Shown in pieces: positions 22,154 through 32,562 of a stretch of 64,000 bases of DNA (its first letter is position 1; each line of letters starts with the position of its first letter). Location of the stretch: the NCBI RefSeq assembly GCF_010093595.1, contig NW_022985461.1:590999-654998 (forward strand), written 5' to 3'. The notes under the pieces are model-generated. The model worked only from the letters and a program-made list of their open reading frames with translations. It was not told the origin of the DNA and ran no database searches. The stretch is from Mytilinidion resinicola. Taxonomy: Eukaryota > Ascomycota > Dothideomycetes > Mytilinidiales > Mytilinidiaceae. The position numbers and the translations under genes were made by a program.

Positions 22154-24103
22154 CTACTCCTCCTCTGACCAGAAGCCTGGATCGTCGTCATCGTCGGGGT
22201 TGAAATCGCAATTAAGCGAAAGCTGGATACCACGACTCGCATGCCAATTCGAAATGTACCACTGTATCGATTTTCCGGCGAACAGTGTCACAAGCTTCTC
22301 CTCGGACCCTCCGCCATCTCCAAGCTTCTCCATGGGCTTCACAGGTTTTCCTGCCTCCTGTTCTTTCTTGAGTGCGTCGAAGATCGCCTGCTGGACGTCC
22401 TGCATCCACTCTTTGTCCCCTTCGGCTTCTCTCCTCTTTTTCAACAACTTGTTTGCCTCTGCCATTGCCTTGTTCAGCTTCCGTTCATCTATGCGCTTCT
22501 TACGACCTTCTTTCACCTGCAGAGCTGCCGGGCCCAACGCCGGTATGAAGTCGTCGTCGTCTTCTCTCCTCTTTGCCTCTTCTAGCAGCCTCTCTGCCTG
22601 TTCCATCCTTAGCTTCTTCTCTGCCATTCGTGGAGAGGTGCTCTTTGTGACACCCGCTGAGGAAACTAGCTTCGGTTTGGAAGGGGACTTCTTGGGTTCT
22701 GGGCGCTTTGAGGGGACGGGGCGGGTAGAAGGCACTTTTATCTCCCCCGCGTCCGGGTCTTCCACCTGTGCCTCCTTCGCAATTGGCGGGGAAACATTCT
22801 CGATCCTCGTGCCTTCGGATTGGACTGGGAGGGTGGGAGATGCTTGGGCTTCGTCGTCCGCGTGCAGTTTCCCTTGCTTCGCGTGGTCAAACTCGCTTTG
22901 CAAGTCTTCGATCGGCTTGTTCTCGTCCAGGAGGTCGTGTTTGGCCAGCAGGTGTGCCCACTGATCCTGAGGATGGGGCGTGAGATCTACACGGCGCTTC
23001 CGAGCTGCTTTGCGTAGCTCCTCCTCGGAGAGAGCAATCCACGTCTGGACTGGCTTTGGTTTCCAGAGTTTCTTCTCAGTCTTGCCCAATGGATTGTCTC
23101 TGGTGAGACTAGCTACTGCTGCATCTACCTTCATTTCAGGTCGCGTAGGAGTTTTGGCAGTCTTCAGCCCCTTCGAAGTCGTCGGCGGTGCCACAGCCTG
23201 CTCTTCGTCCTCTTCTTTCGCGGGAAGTTCGGCGAGGGACTCCGCCAAAGTCTTGTTTTCCCGAAACTGAAAGTCAGGACCGCGGACCTCGATCTCATGT
23301 TGAAGTTCTGCCTTCAGTGCCTCTATCTCGTGCCAGTAGAGCGCTTCAGCCTTTACTTGGGTAGTGACTTTTACCCCCAAACGCTTCCAATTAGCCACGT
23401 AGAAATCCCAGACGCCGCGGTCTTTGAGCACTTCTTCGCAACCGGTGCCGTACCATTTTTGCCTCCAGACAGTGAGTGCTTTTGGGCCTCCTGATTCTCC
23501 TGGTAGTGCTAGTGGAGTCCTACTCGAATCGAGTTTCCGCTTGCTGGCACCAGTTGCGTCGGCCTTCCGCTTACCTGCGGTCTTCGTGTTGGCCTTCGTA
23601 AGGGTAGTTTGGGGCTCGTCGTGTTCCTCCTGAACGTCCTCTATGATAAAGTCGGAATCCTCCACTGCAGATTGCTTCTTGGCTTGACCGGAAGTAGGTG
23701 GACGCGGGATGACCTGCGTATCGGGGACTGGATTCTTGTTTGACTTTGAGCTTGCGAATTTGCGATTGGAGGCGTTCATCCTTTGGACAAAAGTACCGTC
23801 CTTCTTGCTTGAGGCATCGTCCATAGCAACATCGTCCTTGAACTTGTCTTTCAGAGAGATTGGGGCTATTCCCATCAGGGAGCTTGGGGCGACTTCATCT
23901 GCTGGCTTGGCCTTCTTGGGACGGCTGTCATCCAAGGTGTTGAGGAGAGTTTGACCTTTGCCTTCGTCGTTGCTGTCATCATCTGCGGTTTGAAGCTTAC
24001 GCTTGGAACCGATCGTGCTGTCTGTCATGCGGAGAGTTGGGTTGGCCGCCGAGCTTGCAGAGGTCTTGCGCTTGGAGACCGCGGATGACTTCGGAGGAGC
24101 CAT
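22154..24103 (-). CDS. Family-C protein 1: NLS plus GGPK-W / SAP-like module
   Basis: A single 649-residue frame from ATG 24103. It has a basic N-terminus with RPKKAKPADE (NLS), then the family signature KKDGTFVQRMNASNRK and DTQVIPRP. Next comes TPLALPGESGGPKALTVWRQ (about 205), followed by two helical SAP-like repeats ending LQHEIEVRGPDFQ and TLAESLAELPAKEE. A second block TWIALSEEELRKAARKRRVDL is shared with family-C protein 2. The C-terminal third is a charged coiled coil (MAEKKLRMEQAERLLEEAK, DERKLNKAMAEANKLLKKR) with an acidic tail PDDDDDPGFWSEEE. It is the first of three tandem same-strand paralogues. A nuclear role is inferred; no characterised homologue is recognised. In this copy the first SAP-like repeat is the most diverged. 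Confidence 0.72.
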   Translation of the reverse strand: MAPPKSSAVSKRKTSASSAANPTLRMTDSTIGSKRKLQTADDDSNDEGKGQTLLNTLDDSRPKKAKPADEVAPSSLMGIAPISLKDKFKDDVAMDDASSKKDGTFVQRMNASNRKFASSKSNKNPVPDTQVIPRPPTSGQAKKQSAVEDSDFIIEDVQEEHDEPQTTLTKANTKTAGKRKADATGASKRKLDSSRTPLALPGESGGPKALTVWRQKWYGTGCEEVLKDRGVWDFYVANWKRLGVKVTTQVKAEALYWHEIEALKAELQHEIEVRGPDFQFRENKTLAESLAELPAKEEDEEQAVAPPTTSKGLKTAKTPTRPEMKVDAAVASLTRDNPLGKTEKKLWKPKPVQTWIALSEEELRKAARKRRVDLTPHPQDQWAHLLAKHDLLDENKPIEDLQSEFDHAKQGKLHADDEAQASPTLPVQSEGTRIENVSPPIAKEAQVEDPDAGEIKVPSTRPVPSKRPEPKKSPSKPKLVSSAGVTKSTSPRMAEKKLRMEQAERLLEEAKRREDDDDFIPALGPAALQVKEGRKKRIDERKLNKAMAEANKLLKKRREAEGDKEWMQDVQQAIFDALKKEQEAGKPVKPMEKLGDGGGSEEKLVTLFAGKSIQWYISNWHASRGIQLSLNCDFNPDDDDDPGFWSEEE

Positions 24104-26045
24104 TGGATATGGAAACGTAGAGAAACAGGAAGTGTCAACACGGATTAGGAAATGTGTCGGTTGGGTTGTGAAGGCTTCAATGAAGGGCGATAACGAGCAG
24201 GAGGTGGTGGATTTGGAAGTGCAACCACGGTAGAGAGTTAGAACAAAACTGGGTGCTCGCTGGATTTAAATGGAGGCTGTGGAGGTGAATTCGTCTTGTA
24301 TTCATTGTGCACGGGCCTCTTTCACCACTGCGAGCGCCAAGCCGTCTGCCTCCCGCCTACCTCCCTCGATACTGGCAGCGCTGGAGAGTAGAACGGCGGC
24401 GTGCCTGTCGCCGCCTTAATTCATACACAATGGTTGCCCGACGAGAGCTAAAGAAACATTTAGCGTGTCAGTCATTCACCACCCGTAAGTTGAGAGGCTT
24501 CTTTCGGCTGAACCTTTCGTGACTGTCCGCAGGTAACACACACTCGCCTGAAATGCAAGATTTAGGGAGAAGGAGAGGGTAACCCGGCGGAAGAGAATGA
24601 TATAGCATTGATAATGAAAAATAGACATCCAAGAGACGACAAAGGAAGAAAGTTGGGTGGTGACTCCGATCGCGCAATGACGAAAAGCCAGCAGAGATAA
24701 ATGCAGATAGGCGTGAAAAGAAGAAACGTGGACATGCCATGCTCTTCTCGTATACATGAAGAAGTTTGTCTAGAGCTTGACTCACAAGTATTCCTGCTTG
24801 CTCCTGCTTATTCACGCATGACCCCTAATTGAGTGACTGCGCTATGAATCTAGTGAGGGAAAGGGGTACGCCTAAGATTATCACAACTCTAAGCACACGG
24901 TTTGCACAAACATACGTAACTTTTATGACTGTGGGTTAGCATAGTCAGGAAAGTTCGATTAGCTACTTCGCTTAACCAGAACCGTTTCCGACTGGCCTAG
25001 TCTCCGCCGCATTAAATTTGACATCACCTTAAAATCAAGTGATGATTATTAGTGATGCTAGATGATTAGTATTAGCGATGCGATACAGTTGACTTTACCT
25101 TTCCATGCAGGACGCTGTCAGCTCAGCTAGTCTTACCCGTTAGATCGCTGTAGACTAACCTAGAGTACGAACTCCAGGAGGATTTCTGCTTGGAATTCGT
25201 GCATCAGAATTGAACTATGCCGGCAGTTCCGTGATGCATTCAACCCAGTCGTGAAGAGGGGAGAAGGTGTCGCTTAGTTGGATTTCAGGCCGTCGCGTCT
25301 GAACATTGATGAACTGGACATTTTGTACATGATTCACGCTGATTGCTACTGGTTGCTACTATCATTGCATGCTGTAGGTGATTGCTATAATCCAACAAGG
25401 TACACGACAAGGACGGCTCAATGAAATTATGAATCCACAAAAGACTGATTTCGATTAGTGTTGTTGGATATGATGCCCCCCATATCTCATATAATTGTAG
25501 AACCATGTGAGTGCATTACGAGCAGGACTAAACTGGTATACACAGGCTTTTCGAAAGACACTATATGTCTCGGTCCTTGGGGTTCTGCGTAATTTAACTG
25601 GCGTAATTCCTCACGCTTAACACCAACGACAGGAGATGATATTAGATGAGAAGCACACATTATAGGTTCGGAGAGATGTAGCATTTTAGGTCGTCTTACG
25701 TGATTTCATGTCTTTTTACATCTAAGCTAGTGGCCTTACGTATCTACGCACTGCGACTAAAGCAATCAATTGTGTAGGACGTGACATGCCGCATGTATCT
25801 CAATCCTTTTTAGAGGCTTTTTCTAGAGCTTTTTTGGGCTGCTTCGTACGCATGATAGGAGAGGAGAGTACAGAATGTAGAAAACAGGCACCAGGTTACA
25901 GAACTCCCTCCATACTTCCATAAAATCTCAAGTCCCAAGAAGTTTTTCCCGGTAACCCTCTTAGAATCCCTTAACACCATTAGTCACGGAATGAAAACGA
26001 AACGGTAACAGAAACCCAGAAAAAAAAGGTAACCACGACAACAGC
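24104..26045. other. Intergenic region between family-C genes 1 and 2
   Basis: About 1.9 kb without a supported gene. The part from 24.8 to 25.9 kb is moderately AT-rich and shows short, mutually overlapping frames only. No TIR or LTR pair was found. Confidence 0.4.
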
Positions 26046-27938
26046 CTACTCCTCTTCCGAGTCCTCGAACAACGCGTCCACGCTGTCTTTTTCCTCCTCT
26101 GGTTTGTCACTTCCTGCGAGCGCGGCCTCCATCTGCTGCTCGAGGTCATCGCTCCCGTCTTCCTTTGGGACAAGGTCCACGCCTTGCCGCCAGTTATCGA
26201 TCTTCTTAGCCTCTTCCACCCTCAACTTTTCCCGTGCTTCTATCGCCTCGTCATACTGGCGCTGCATAAGTTCGGCGGTGTTGATATCAGTAGGCTTCTG
26301 CGTCTTCTCCGCCCACTTCGTCCGGAGATCGAGTTCCTGCTTCGCTAGGACGTATGACAATTCTTCTTGTGAATGCTTCTCTAGCAACTCTTTGCGAAGG
26401 CGCTTGCTCGCAGCCTCTAGCAGTTCCTCGTTCGATAGACTCAGCCAGTCTGTTGGACTCATGACCGGATGCATTTTTTTCCAGTCCACCACCTTAGGTG
26501 GGGAGGTCTTCTCAGATATGAGACTTTCCGCAGCGGTTTTCATCCTCTGCTCTCGGGCGGCCTTCATCCTCTCTTCTCGGGCATCCTCCTTGGCGATCTC
26601 TTTGGCATTCCAGCGTTGCAGCCAGCGTACTGGATCCAGGACGCGTTCGGACTGGAAATTACTCCCGTCAATCACCGACAAGGGCGGGGGTTTCCTCTTA
26701 GCGATGCGACCGGTCGCGACGGTCTTCATCATCTGCTTTCCGCTGATCTCGTTGGGCTTGGGGCGCTTGGAAGGGAGGGGCCGAGAGTGTGGCGCTTCGC
26801 CGCTCCGATATTGCTGAGCCCTAGACTCACTAGAGGGAGTTGGCGGATCGATGGGTTCCTCGGCAAGATCCTCGATGGGCTCAGGCATTGTTTCCTCGAT
26901 GATCTCATCTTCTTCTTCCTCCTCCTCCTCCTCCTCCTCCTCCTCCTCTGGCTCCTCATCCGGCGGCAGTTCCGAAAGCATTTCTGCAAGAGACTTTCCA
27001 TCCTTTCGGCCCGCGTGGATATGATCTGGTCCGTGGACTTCGATCTCCTCACGGATCTCGCCTTTCAACAAGGCCATGTCCCACTTCACCAAGGCCTCCG
27101 CCATCTCCCTACAGTTGGGGCTCGGGAATCGGGATACGAGTTCATCCCAGAAATCACGCGATTTGATGGCCTCGGTGAGCCTATCTTTCTTGAAATGGGC
27201 CATCCATGTTGAGATGTCCTTCGGGCCACCCTCCTCGCGTGGCATTGCGAAGGGCGTCCTCACGAAGCTACGAGGGCCACGAGCTTTCCGCTTCCTGGCT
27301 CCCTTGGCAGCAACTTTTGGCCTAGATGGGACTGGTCCTGTGGACTGAAGAGCGCTGTACTCTTCGTCATCTTGCTCTGGGAGGTACTCCATCTCAGAGT
27401 CTTCCTCTGTGGCCTCTTCCTTGGGTTGGTTTACAGGAGCTGGACGAGCAATGGTTTGCGTATCTGTTACTGGCTTCTTGCTGGACTTGGTTCGGGCAAC
27501 TTTGCGCTTGGAAGCATTGAGTCGCTGCAATGCAGTCCCATCTTTCTTCTGCAGTGGAGCATCCTCGATGGAGGAGTCTCCATTCTCATCTGTGTACTTC
27601 TGCCCAAGAGATACTGGGCCACCAGCGTGCGCAGACTTTGCTTTCTTGGTTGGACGACGGTCGCAGCCCTGTTTGGCATCTTCTCCATCATCTTCGGCCC
27701 TGTGTTTACCTAAATGTGGACGGGTTCTGGCTTGGCCTGCGGGATTTGCACCATGAATGCTGTTGGAGATGCCAAAAGTCGCCTTATTCCCCTTGAAGGA
27801 GCTCAATCGCGGAACACCATTGGGACCCAGCGTAAATGCGCTCGTAGGACGCTGGCCTGCGCCACTAGTAACGGCGGTGGCATTCAGTTCAGCAACGGGA
27901 GAAGAGCTGGGAGACACGGAAGCCTGAGGTGAAGCCAT
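26046..27938 (-). CDS. Family-C protein 2: NLS plus GGPK-W / SAP-like module
   Basis: A single 630-residue frame from ATG 27938. Order: Ser/Pro-rich start, NLS RRPTKKAKSAH, signature DSSIEDAPLQKKDGTALQRL and NASKRK, KPVTDTQTIARP, RTPFAMPREEGGPKDISTW (about 240), then the two helical repeats: LTEAIKSRDFWDELV...EMAEALVKWD and LLKGEIREEIEVHGPDHIHA...SLAEMLSELP. A run of about 13 Glu follows, then an NLS-like LPSKRPKPN, and the shared block TDWLSLSNEELLEAASKRLR. The C-terminus is a charged helix with an acidic end DALFEDSEEE. The gene is closest to the 29-kb paralogue. Function unknown; a nuclear adaptor or chromatin protein is inferred from composition only. Confidence 0.72.
   Translation of the reverse strand: MASPQASVSPSSSPVAELNATAVTSGAGQRPTSAFTLGPNGVPRLSSFKGNKATFGISNSIHGANPAGQARTRPHLGKHRAEDDGEDAKQGCDRRPTKKAKSAHAGGPVSLGQKYTDENGDSSIEDAPLQKKDGTALQRLNASKRKVARTKSSKKPVTDTQTIARPAPVNQPKEEATEEDSEMEYLPEQDDEEYSALQSTGPVPSRPKVAAKGARKRKARGPRSFVRTPFAMPREEGGPKDISTWMAHFKKDRLTEAIKSRDFWDELVSRFPSPNCREMAEALVKWDMALLKGEIREEIEVHGPDHIHAGRKDGKSLAEMLSELPPDEEPEEEEEEEEEEEEEDEIIEETMPEPIEDLAEEPIDPPTPSSESRAQQYRSGEAPHSRPLPSKRPKPNEISGKQMMKTVATGRIAKRKPPPLSVIDGSNFQSERVLDPVRWLQRWNAKEIAKEDAREERMKAAREQRMKTAAESLISEKTSPPKVVDWKKMHPVMSPTDWLSLSNEELLEAASKRLRKELLEKHSQEELSYVLAKQELDLRTKWAEKTQKPTDINTAELMQRQYDEAIEAREKLRVEEAKKIDNWRQGVDLVPKEDGSDDLEQQMEAALAGSDKPEEEKDSVDALFEDSEEE
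26905..26950. repeat. (TCC)n microsatellite coding for a poly-Glu run
   Basis: An in-frame run of CTC/TCC triplets, read on the minus strand as GAG/GAA, encodes the poly-glutamate tract of family-C protein 2. Such tracts vary in length between strains. Confidence 0.7.
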
Positions 27939-28957
27939 TGATACTGATGACAGTACTGATGACAGTGGAGGATGTGTTGGTGATGTTGGGGAAAGCTAGG
28001 CTGTAGGAAATCCGGCGAAACAGAGCTAGTGGTGGTGGAAGATCTGGTGGGACAGGGCTGGTGGCGTGTGGGAAACCTGGTGAATAGAGCTGGTGGTGGT
28101 GGGATTTGCGAGTTCCAAGGTTGGTGAGGAAAGGAAAGCTAGAAGGTATGAATGTGGTGGGTCTTATAGATACATGATGAGTGATTCTGACCCGGAACCA
28201 TCCCTCAATGTCGTTCAACGATGCCCGCGGGCTATCATTCACATACTGACACAATGCGGCGAGCACCGGGAAAACACGGATCTCCCCTCCTTTCCAGTGA
28301 ATGTGATGTCGTCTTTCTTGCCTGGACATTGTAAGCAAATGTCTTACACCATTTGAGTGTATGGTCTCGAACAACCAGCTCAGCGTCTATAGTTGGTCGA
28401 CTTCGCATTGTGCCCTTATAATACTTGCTGGCGATAAAGAATTGTATATAGAAGTCGCTTGTGGCTAACTTCTGCTGGAAGCCTGTTCCCAGGGATGACT
28501 GTCGGAATATTGGAGAGTTCGTAAATTTGGAAATATCACATCTGCAATCGGTGAAACGCAACGTAAACACTCTCAGAATAGGCTGCGAACGGGTCACACA
28601 GCCAGATTATATAACGAGGCTCGTATAGGTTTGTTCCATAGCACACACGCGATTCTGAGAACTATGTTCTAGGGGAAAAAGTTTGTAATTCATTTTATCA
28701 AATAAAGCAAACGCGACGTTGAAAACAGCAAAGGAACCAAACTAATCGTGATTGTCACTTCATCTTTGTCTTTTTATTCGGGCATACAAGGAGTAAACAG
28801 AAAACTGGAGGCATACTTTAATTTTGACCTGTAATTCTGGAGGACGTAGTCATCTCAAGTCTCTTCATACGACGCCTCATCTAAGGCCTCATAGCGATTA
28901 TTAGGGAGACTGCGATAACGGACCGAGAAAGAATGAACCAGTAAGTTGCAAGAAGAT
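27939..28957. promoter_or_regulatory. 5' flank of family-C gene 2 with GGTGGTGG-rich stretch
   Basis: Just upstream of ATG 27938, at 27,960-28,110, the word GCTGGTGGTGG / CTGGTGG recurs several times. The upstream flank of the 29-kb paralogue has a similar GTGAGTGGTGGTGGTG at about 30,113. The rest shows no gene. Confidence 0.35.
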
Positions 28958-30019
28958 CTAGTCTCCCTTCGAGACCTCCAATTGCTCGCCCGGGGCGTCT
29001 CCTTCAAGCGCAGTGCTCATCATCTGCTCCAAGTCGCCGCCCTCATCTGGTGACCCGCCATTCTCTCCTTCCGGCTCTTCGAACAAGGCATTGATGTCGA
29101 CTTTCATTTTTGGCGCCTTATTCGCAGGGAGCTCAGCAAGCATCTCATCAAGGGTCTTGTCACGCCCTGCGAGTATGTGATCGGGTCCATTCGCCTCAAT
29201 CTGCATTCGAATCTCGCCCTTCAAGATTGCCAGATCCCACTCAACCAAGGCCTCTGCCATAGCTTTCTTGGTCGTTCCCTCATCGCTGTCTAGGAATTCA
29301 TCCCAGAAGTCACGGGCCTTGATAGCCTCCTCGAGCTTAGCATTAGTAAGGCCTTTCCAAGTGGTGAACTTCTTCGGGCCCCCTTCTTCTTTCGGCATGG
29401 CGAGAGGTGTCCTCATGATCGGGAGCGGGGCATGAGTCTTCTTGTTGGCACCTTTCGCAACGACCTTCCGTCTAGCTGGTACTACGGGTGCCTTTCGGGC
29501 TGTTCGGACTTTGGGCTGCTGCTCCGGTGTATAGTTATCATCGAAGTCTTCGACTGTGGATTGATCTGAGTCCTCATCTGAGGTCGCCGGGCGGGGGATG
29601 GCTTTGGTATCAGACACCTTCTTCTTGCTAGACTGAGAAGCCTTACGCTTGATAGCGTTCAGCTGCTGTACGAGAGACCCATCATTCTTTGGCAGAGGAG
29701 CATTATCCATGGACGAATCCTCATCTGTGGAGTTTTTTATCTTCGATACTGGGGTGCCGCCGGTTGTCTTTGCCTTTTTGGCGGGACGACGATCTTCGTC
29801 CTGATCGCTATCATTGCCATTCTCTACGTGGGTGTCTAGCTGCTGGTTTTCGCTATCTTGGGTAGAGTGGACCTTGGGGACTACAGCGTTCAACTGGTGA
29901 ATGTCGTTTGCGTCTTTCGCATCTGCGCTACCATCTTGAGAGGTGCTAGCGGTCATGGCGATGCTGACTTTGGCGATCGGATGAGAGTTGGAAGAAGCGG
30001 GAGACTGATTGGAAGCCAT
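28958..30019 (-). CDS. Family-C protein 3: short form of the GGPK-W / SAP-like protein
   Basis: A single 353-residue frame from ATG 30019. It shares with copies 1 and 2 the NLS RRPAKKAKTTG, the DEDSSMDNAPLPKNDGSLVQ signature, KVSDTKAIPRP, RTPLAMPKEEGGPKKFTTW (about 215) and the two helical repeats: LEEAIKARDFWDEFL...AMAEALVEWD and LAILKGEIRMQIEANGPDHI...TLDEMLAELP. It lacks the second EEL block and the long coiled coil, and ends in an acidic tail. This minimal copy shows the core of the family: NLS, GGPK-W, two SAP-like repeats. Function unknown. Confidence 0.72.
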   Translation of the reverse strand: MASNQSPASSNSHPIAKVSIAMTASTSQDGSADAKDANDIHQLNAVVPKVHSTQDSENQQLDTHVENGNDSDQDEDRRPAKKAKTTGGTPVSKIKNSTDEDSSMDNAPLPKNDGSLVQQLNAIKRKASQSSKKKVSDTKAIPRPATSDEDSDQSTVEDFDDNYTPEQQPKVRTARKAPVVPARRKVVAKGANKKTHAPLPIMRTPLAMPKEEGGPKKFTTWKGLTNAKLEEAIKARDFWDEFLDSDEGTTKKAMAEALVEWDLAILKGEIRMQIEANGPDHILAGRDKTLDEMLAELPANKAPKMKVDINALFEEPEGENGGSPDEGGDLEQMMSTALEGDAPGEQLEVSKGD

Positions 30020-30612
30020 CGAGTCTCGGGAGAGCGTGTTGTTGTTGAGAATTCTGAAAACACTTGGCGAAAGGAAGAGTTTGAAGGGGTTGTTTAATAG
30101 CAGAATCTGGATGTGAGTGGTGGTGGTGTTGAAACAGGGGCTTCACAGATGGCGGAGAGGAAATCTAAGGGGGGTGGGCGAGTTGGATCTTATACACGGG
30201 TCAAGTAGAAGTGATTTGGGCTCGGTTTCACCACTCCGTGTGCTTTCACTATGCTGCACTGGCTAATATGCACAAACAATGTGGTGAGGGTTAGAAAGGC
30301 CTGGCTTTTTTGTTCTGTGAAAGTCTTGTAATCTCTATGTATCAACATTGTGAACGAATATATGCTGGTTAGACCCAATGGCGGCAAGATTCACTAATTC
30401 AAACTAGGTGTTCGACGATATTGTGTTGTCATCTTGCAATACACGATCACGAACTTCAGCCATTCTCATATTCCTATATCGATCGACAAGTATATAGGAG
30501 AGAATGATTGGAGGACTGTTGCTGGAGCCTACTTATAGTTCGATAAGCTCAATGAGCTTATCCTCATATCGTGTGTAGATACTGTACTCTTACTATCGAC
30601 ATTTTCACTGAA
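30020..30612. other. Intergenic region, nothing recognised
   Basis: A short spacer between same-strand family members, with no motif apart from the GGTGG words near 30,110. Confidence 0.4.
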
Positions 30613-32119
30613 TCAAGCCTCAAACATTTTGCAACCTCCAAGCTTCTCGTTTTCCTCTCCAGACAGGTAGCCGGCGTCCTCTTCAAGAGCATCACTATCG
30701 GAGCCCTGAACTGTGATACCGTCAGCCTGGCACCCCTTCTTCCCAAAGCGAATGTGGTTTAGAACCCTCCCCCTGTACAAGGCCTCGCAATATCGCGCCT
30801 CCAGCTCTCTAGCCCGTCGTACGCGCTCATTAATCTCTGTAATTGCCACCATCAAGAACTCGGGGCAATGTGGTGGAACCAGAAGATCACCCAGCTCTTT
30901 GCGGCGGTCTGTGAGAGCGTACAGTGCCGTACATCTCTCGCACATATCATCGGAGTCCCACTCCGGCTCGCGGCGCCATGGTGCTAGTGGTATAGCCGGC
31001 TCCTCTGCGGTCTCTACCCATGATGGGCCTAGAAAGAAGAAGTGCCTGGCTGGATCGTCTATCGGGATGGATTCGGCCAAGTCGTCAGTAACTGCGCGGC
31101 TGACCATCCAGTCTTTGACGGGCCAGAAGTTGGTTGCGCTGCCCCACCTCTTTGAAATATGATCACGGAGTTTGTGCAGTGGTATGGCCCGGTACCGGTC
31201 GGCGGTTGCCTCGATGTCGAATTCCTTAGTAGATTCAACATTAGCGTTACTAGGTCCTGGAGCTTCCATCGCAGAGCTGTCGGAAGAGATGCTGATGACG
31301 TCCATATCATCAACGCAGTCCTACTTACTGTCCCCTATTTCAGTGTTCTCTTCTGGCTCTCCGTCGGTTGAGATGTCTTCGGTCAATCCGTCGGGGGTGA
31401 CCTCTTCGCCGGGAGAATCAGGCCTCAGAGAAGTAACGCCAGGTGGGAGGATAAGTGGAAGCTCTATGCATGTCTCCCAGCATTTGGCGTTGAGGTGATA
31501 CTGTAGAATGAGAGACTTGAACGCTTTGCACCTGTCGCAGAGCCCGCCAGAGCAATTCCGGACTCGTGGCGTCATTCTGGCGGTGTTCCCACAACCTCGT
31601 CCCAGAAGCACGCTTTTCAATCTCCTGCTTCAGAGCCTCTTTCTTGTAATCTTTCTTCCAAGTTGTCGCTTTCTTGGGACTACCAGTTTTACCAGGCAGG
31701 CAGAATGATGTGCCACGCGTGAAAGAAATATTGCGTGGGTTGGGAGGTGCGGGAGACACACGAGGCGGTATGTTGTTTTTAGCTGGTCGTCCTAGCTGCG
31801 CTTCGGGTTCAGCCATGGTGAAAGGTTCTATGAATCAATTAGCTGGAAGTCCTAGTGCCAAAAGGTTGGACATAAACTAACCATATATCTGGCTGTAAAT
31901 AGTATTTTCGTAGGCATGGGATCCCCCGGAAGTATCCATCGCAATAGCTTCATCTCTATGCGTGGCCTTCGCAACCTGTCGCTCATGTCTTGTGGCAGCC
32001 TTGCGCTCTTTCATGGCGGCCTTGCTCTCTTCTATGGCGGCCTTGCGCTCCTCTTTTGATACCTTCCTCAAGAGATGATAAGGGCCATTCCACTTTCCTC
32101 CTGACAAAGGAATCTGCAT
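30613..32119 (-). pseudogene. Family-CD protein 1: GGPK-W, CxxC and RDWL modules, disrupted
   Basis: Exon 1 (about 32119-31882) encodes a basic, Ala-rich helix containing a threefold ~22-bp tandem repeat (AAIEESKAAMKERKAA). A 54-nt GTTAGT...TAG intron (31881-31828) joins in frame to MAEPEAQLGRPAKNN and KTGSPKKATTWKKDYKKEAL KQEIEKRA, a truncated family-C module. Near 31,540 the frame changes to CDRCKAFKSL (CxxC block) with an acidic tail. A TAG at 31321-31323 follows, and the same frame then continues: DVISISSDSS, KEFDIEATADRYRAI, RWGSATNFWPVKDWMVSRAV, LAESIP.DDPARHFFFLG and a second CERCTALYAL. So it holds two CxxC units, with the first RDWL module deleted. Relative to CD2 it is a broken duplicate. 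Function unknown. Confidence 0.6.
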
Positions 32120-32562
32120 AGGCCTGATATACCTCAGCACGTTTCTCGAAATTGAAATGCATTAAGTAATGGTTGTAGTGGATGTCTTGATGGTCTACCC
32201 AATGGTCGTGGGCAGAATTTTTTTTCTATCTCTACAAAATTACTATGTAAGTCCTTATAGATGCCGCGCGATGCGAGCAAAGAATATTCACAGCGATATC
32301 TTTTTCACTATAAAAAAGTACAAGGTAAGATATACTGGAGAAATCATCATAACAATAAAGTATAATTGTATGTTTTTTGAGTTTCTATACGACAAGACGC
32401 GAAGTATAGAAGAAACATGACAGGGTCCCGTAATATCAAGAAGAGAGTAAGAAACTTTTCCAGACAGTATAGAAAATAACAAAGAGAAAAATATCGTATG
32501 CCAACGCTATGGGTAACAAGAATCCCGTACTTTTATTTTTGATGCAATCTGCTGTAGCTGCC
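32120..32562. other. Intergenic region, nothing recognised
   Basis: AT-rich spacer between CD1 and CD2 without motifs or coding frames. Confidence 0.4.

Noticed and set aside
22074..22964. 296-codon plus-strand frame
   Set aside because: Antisense of family-C protein 1; Ser-rich composition follows from the Lys/Glu-rich codons on the other strand.
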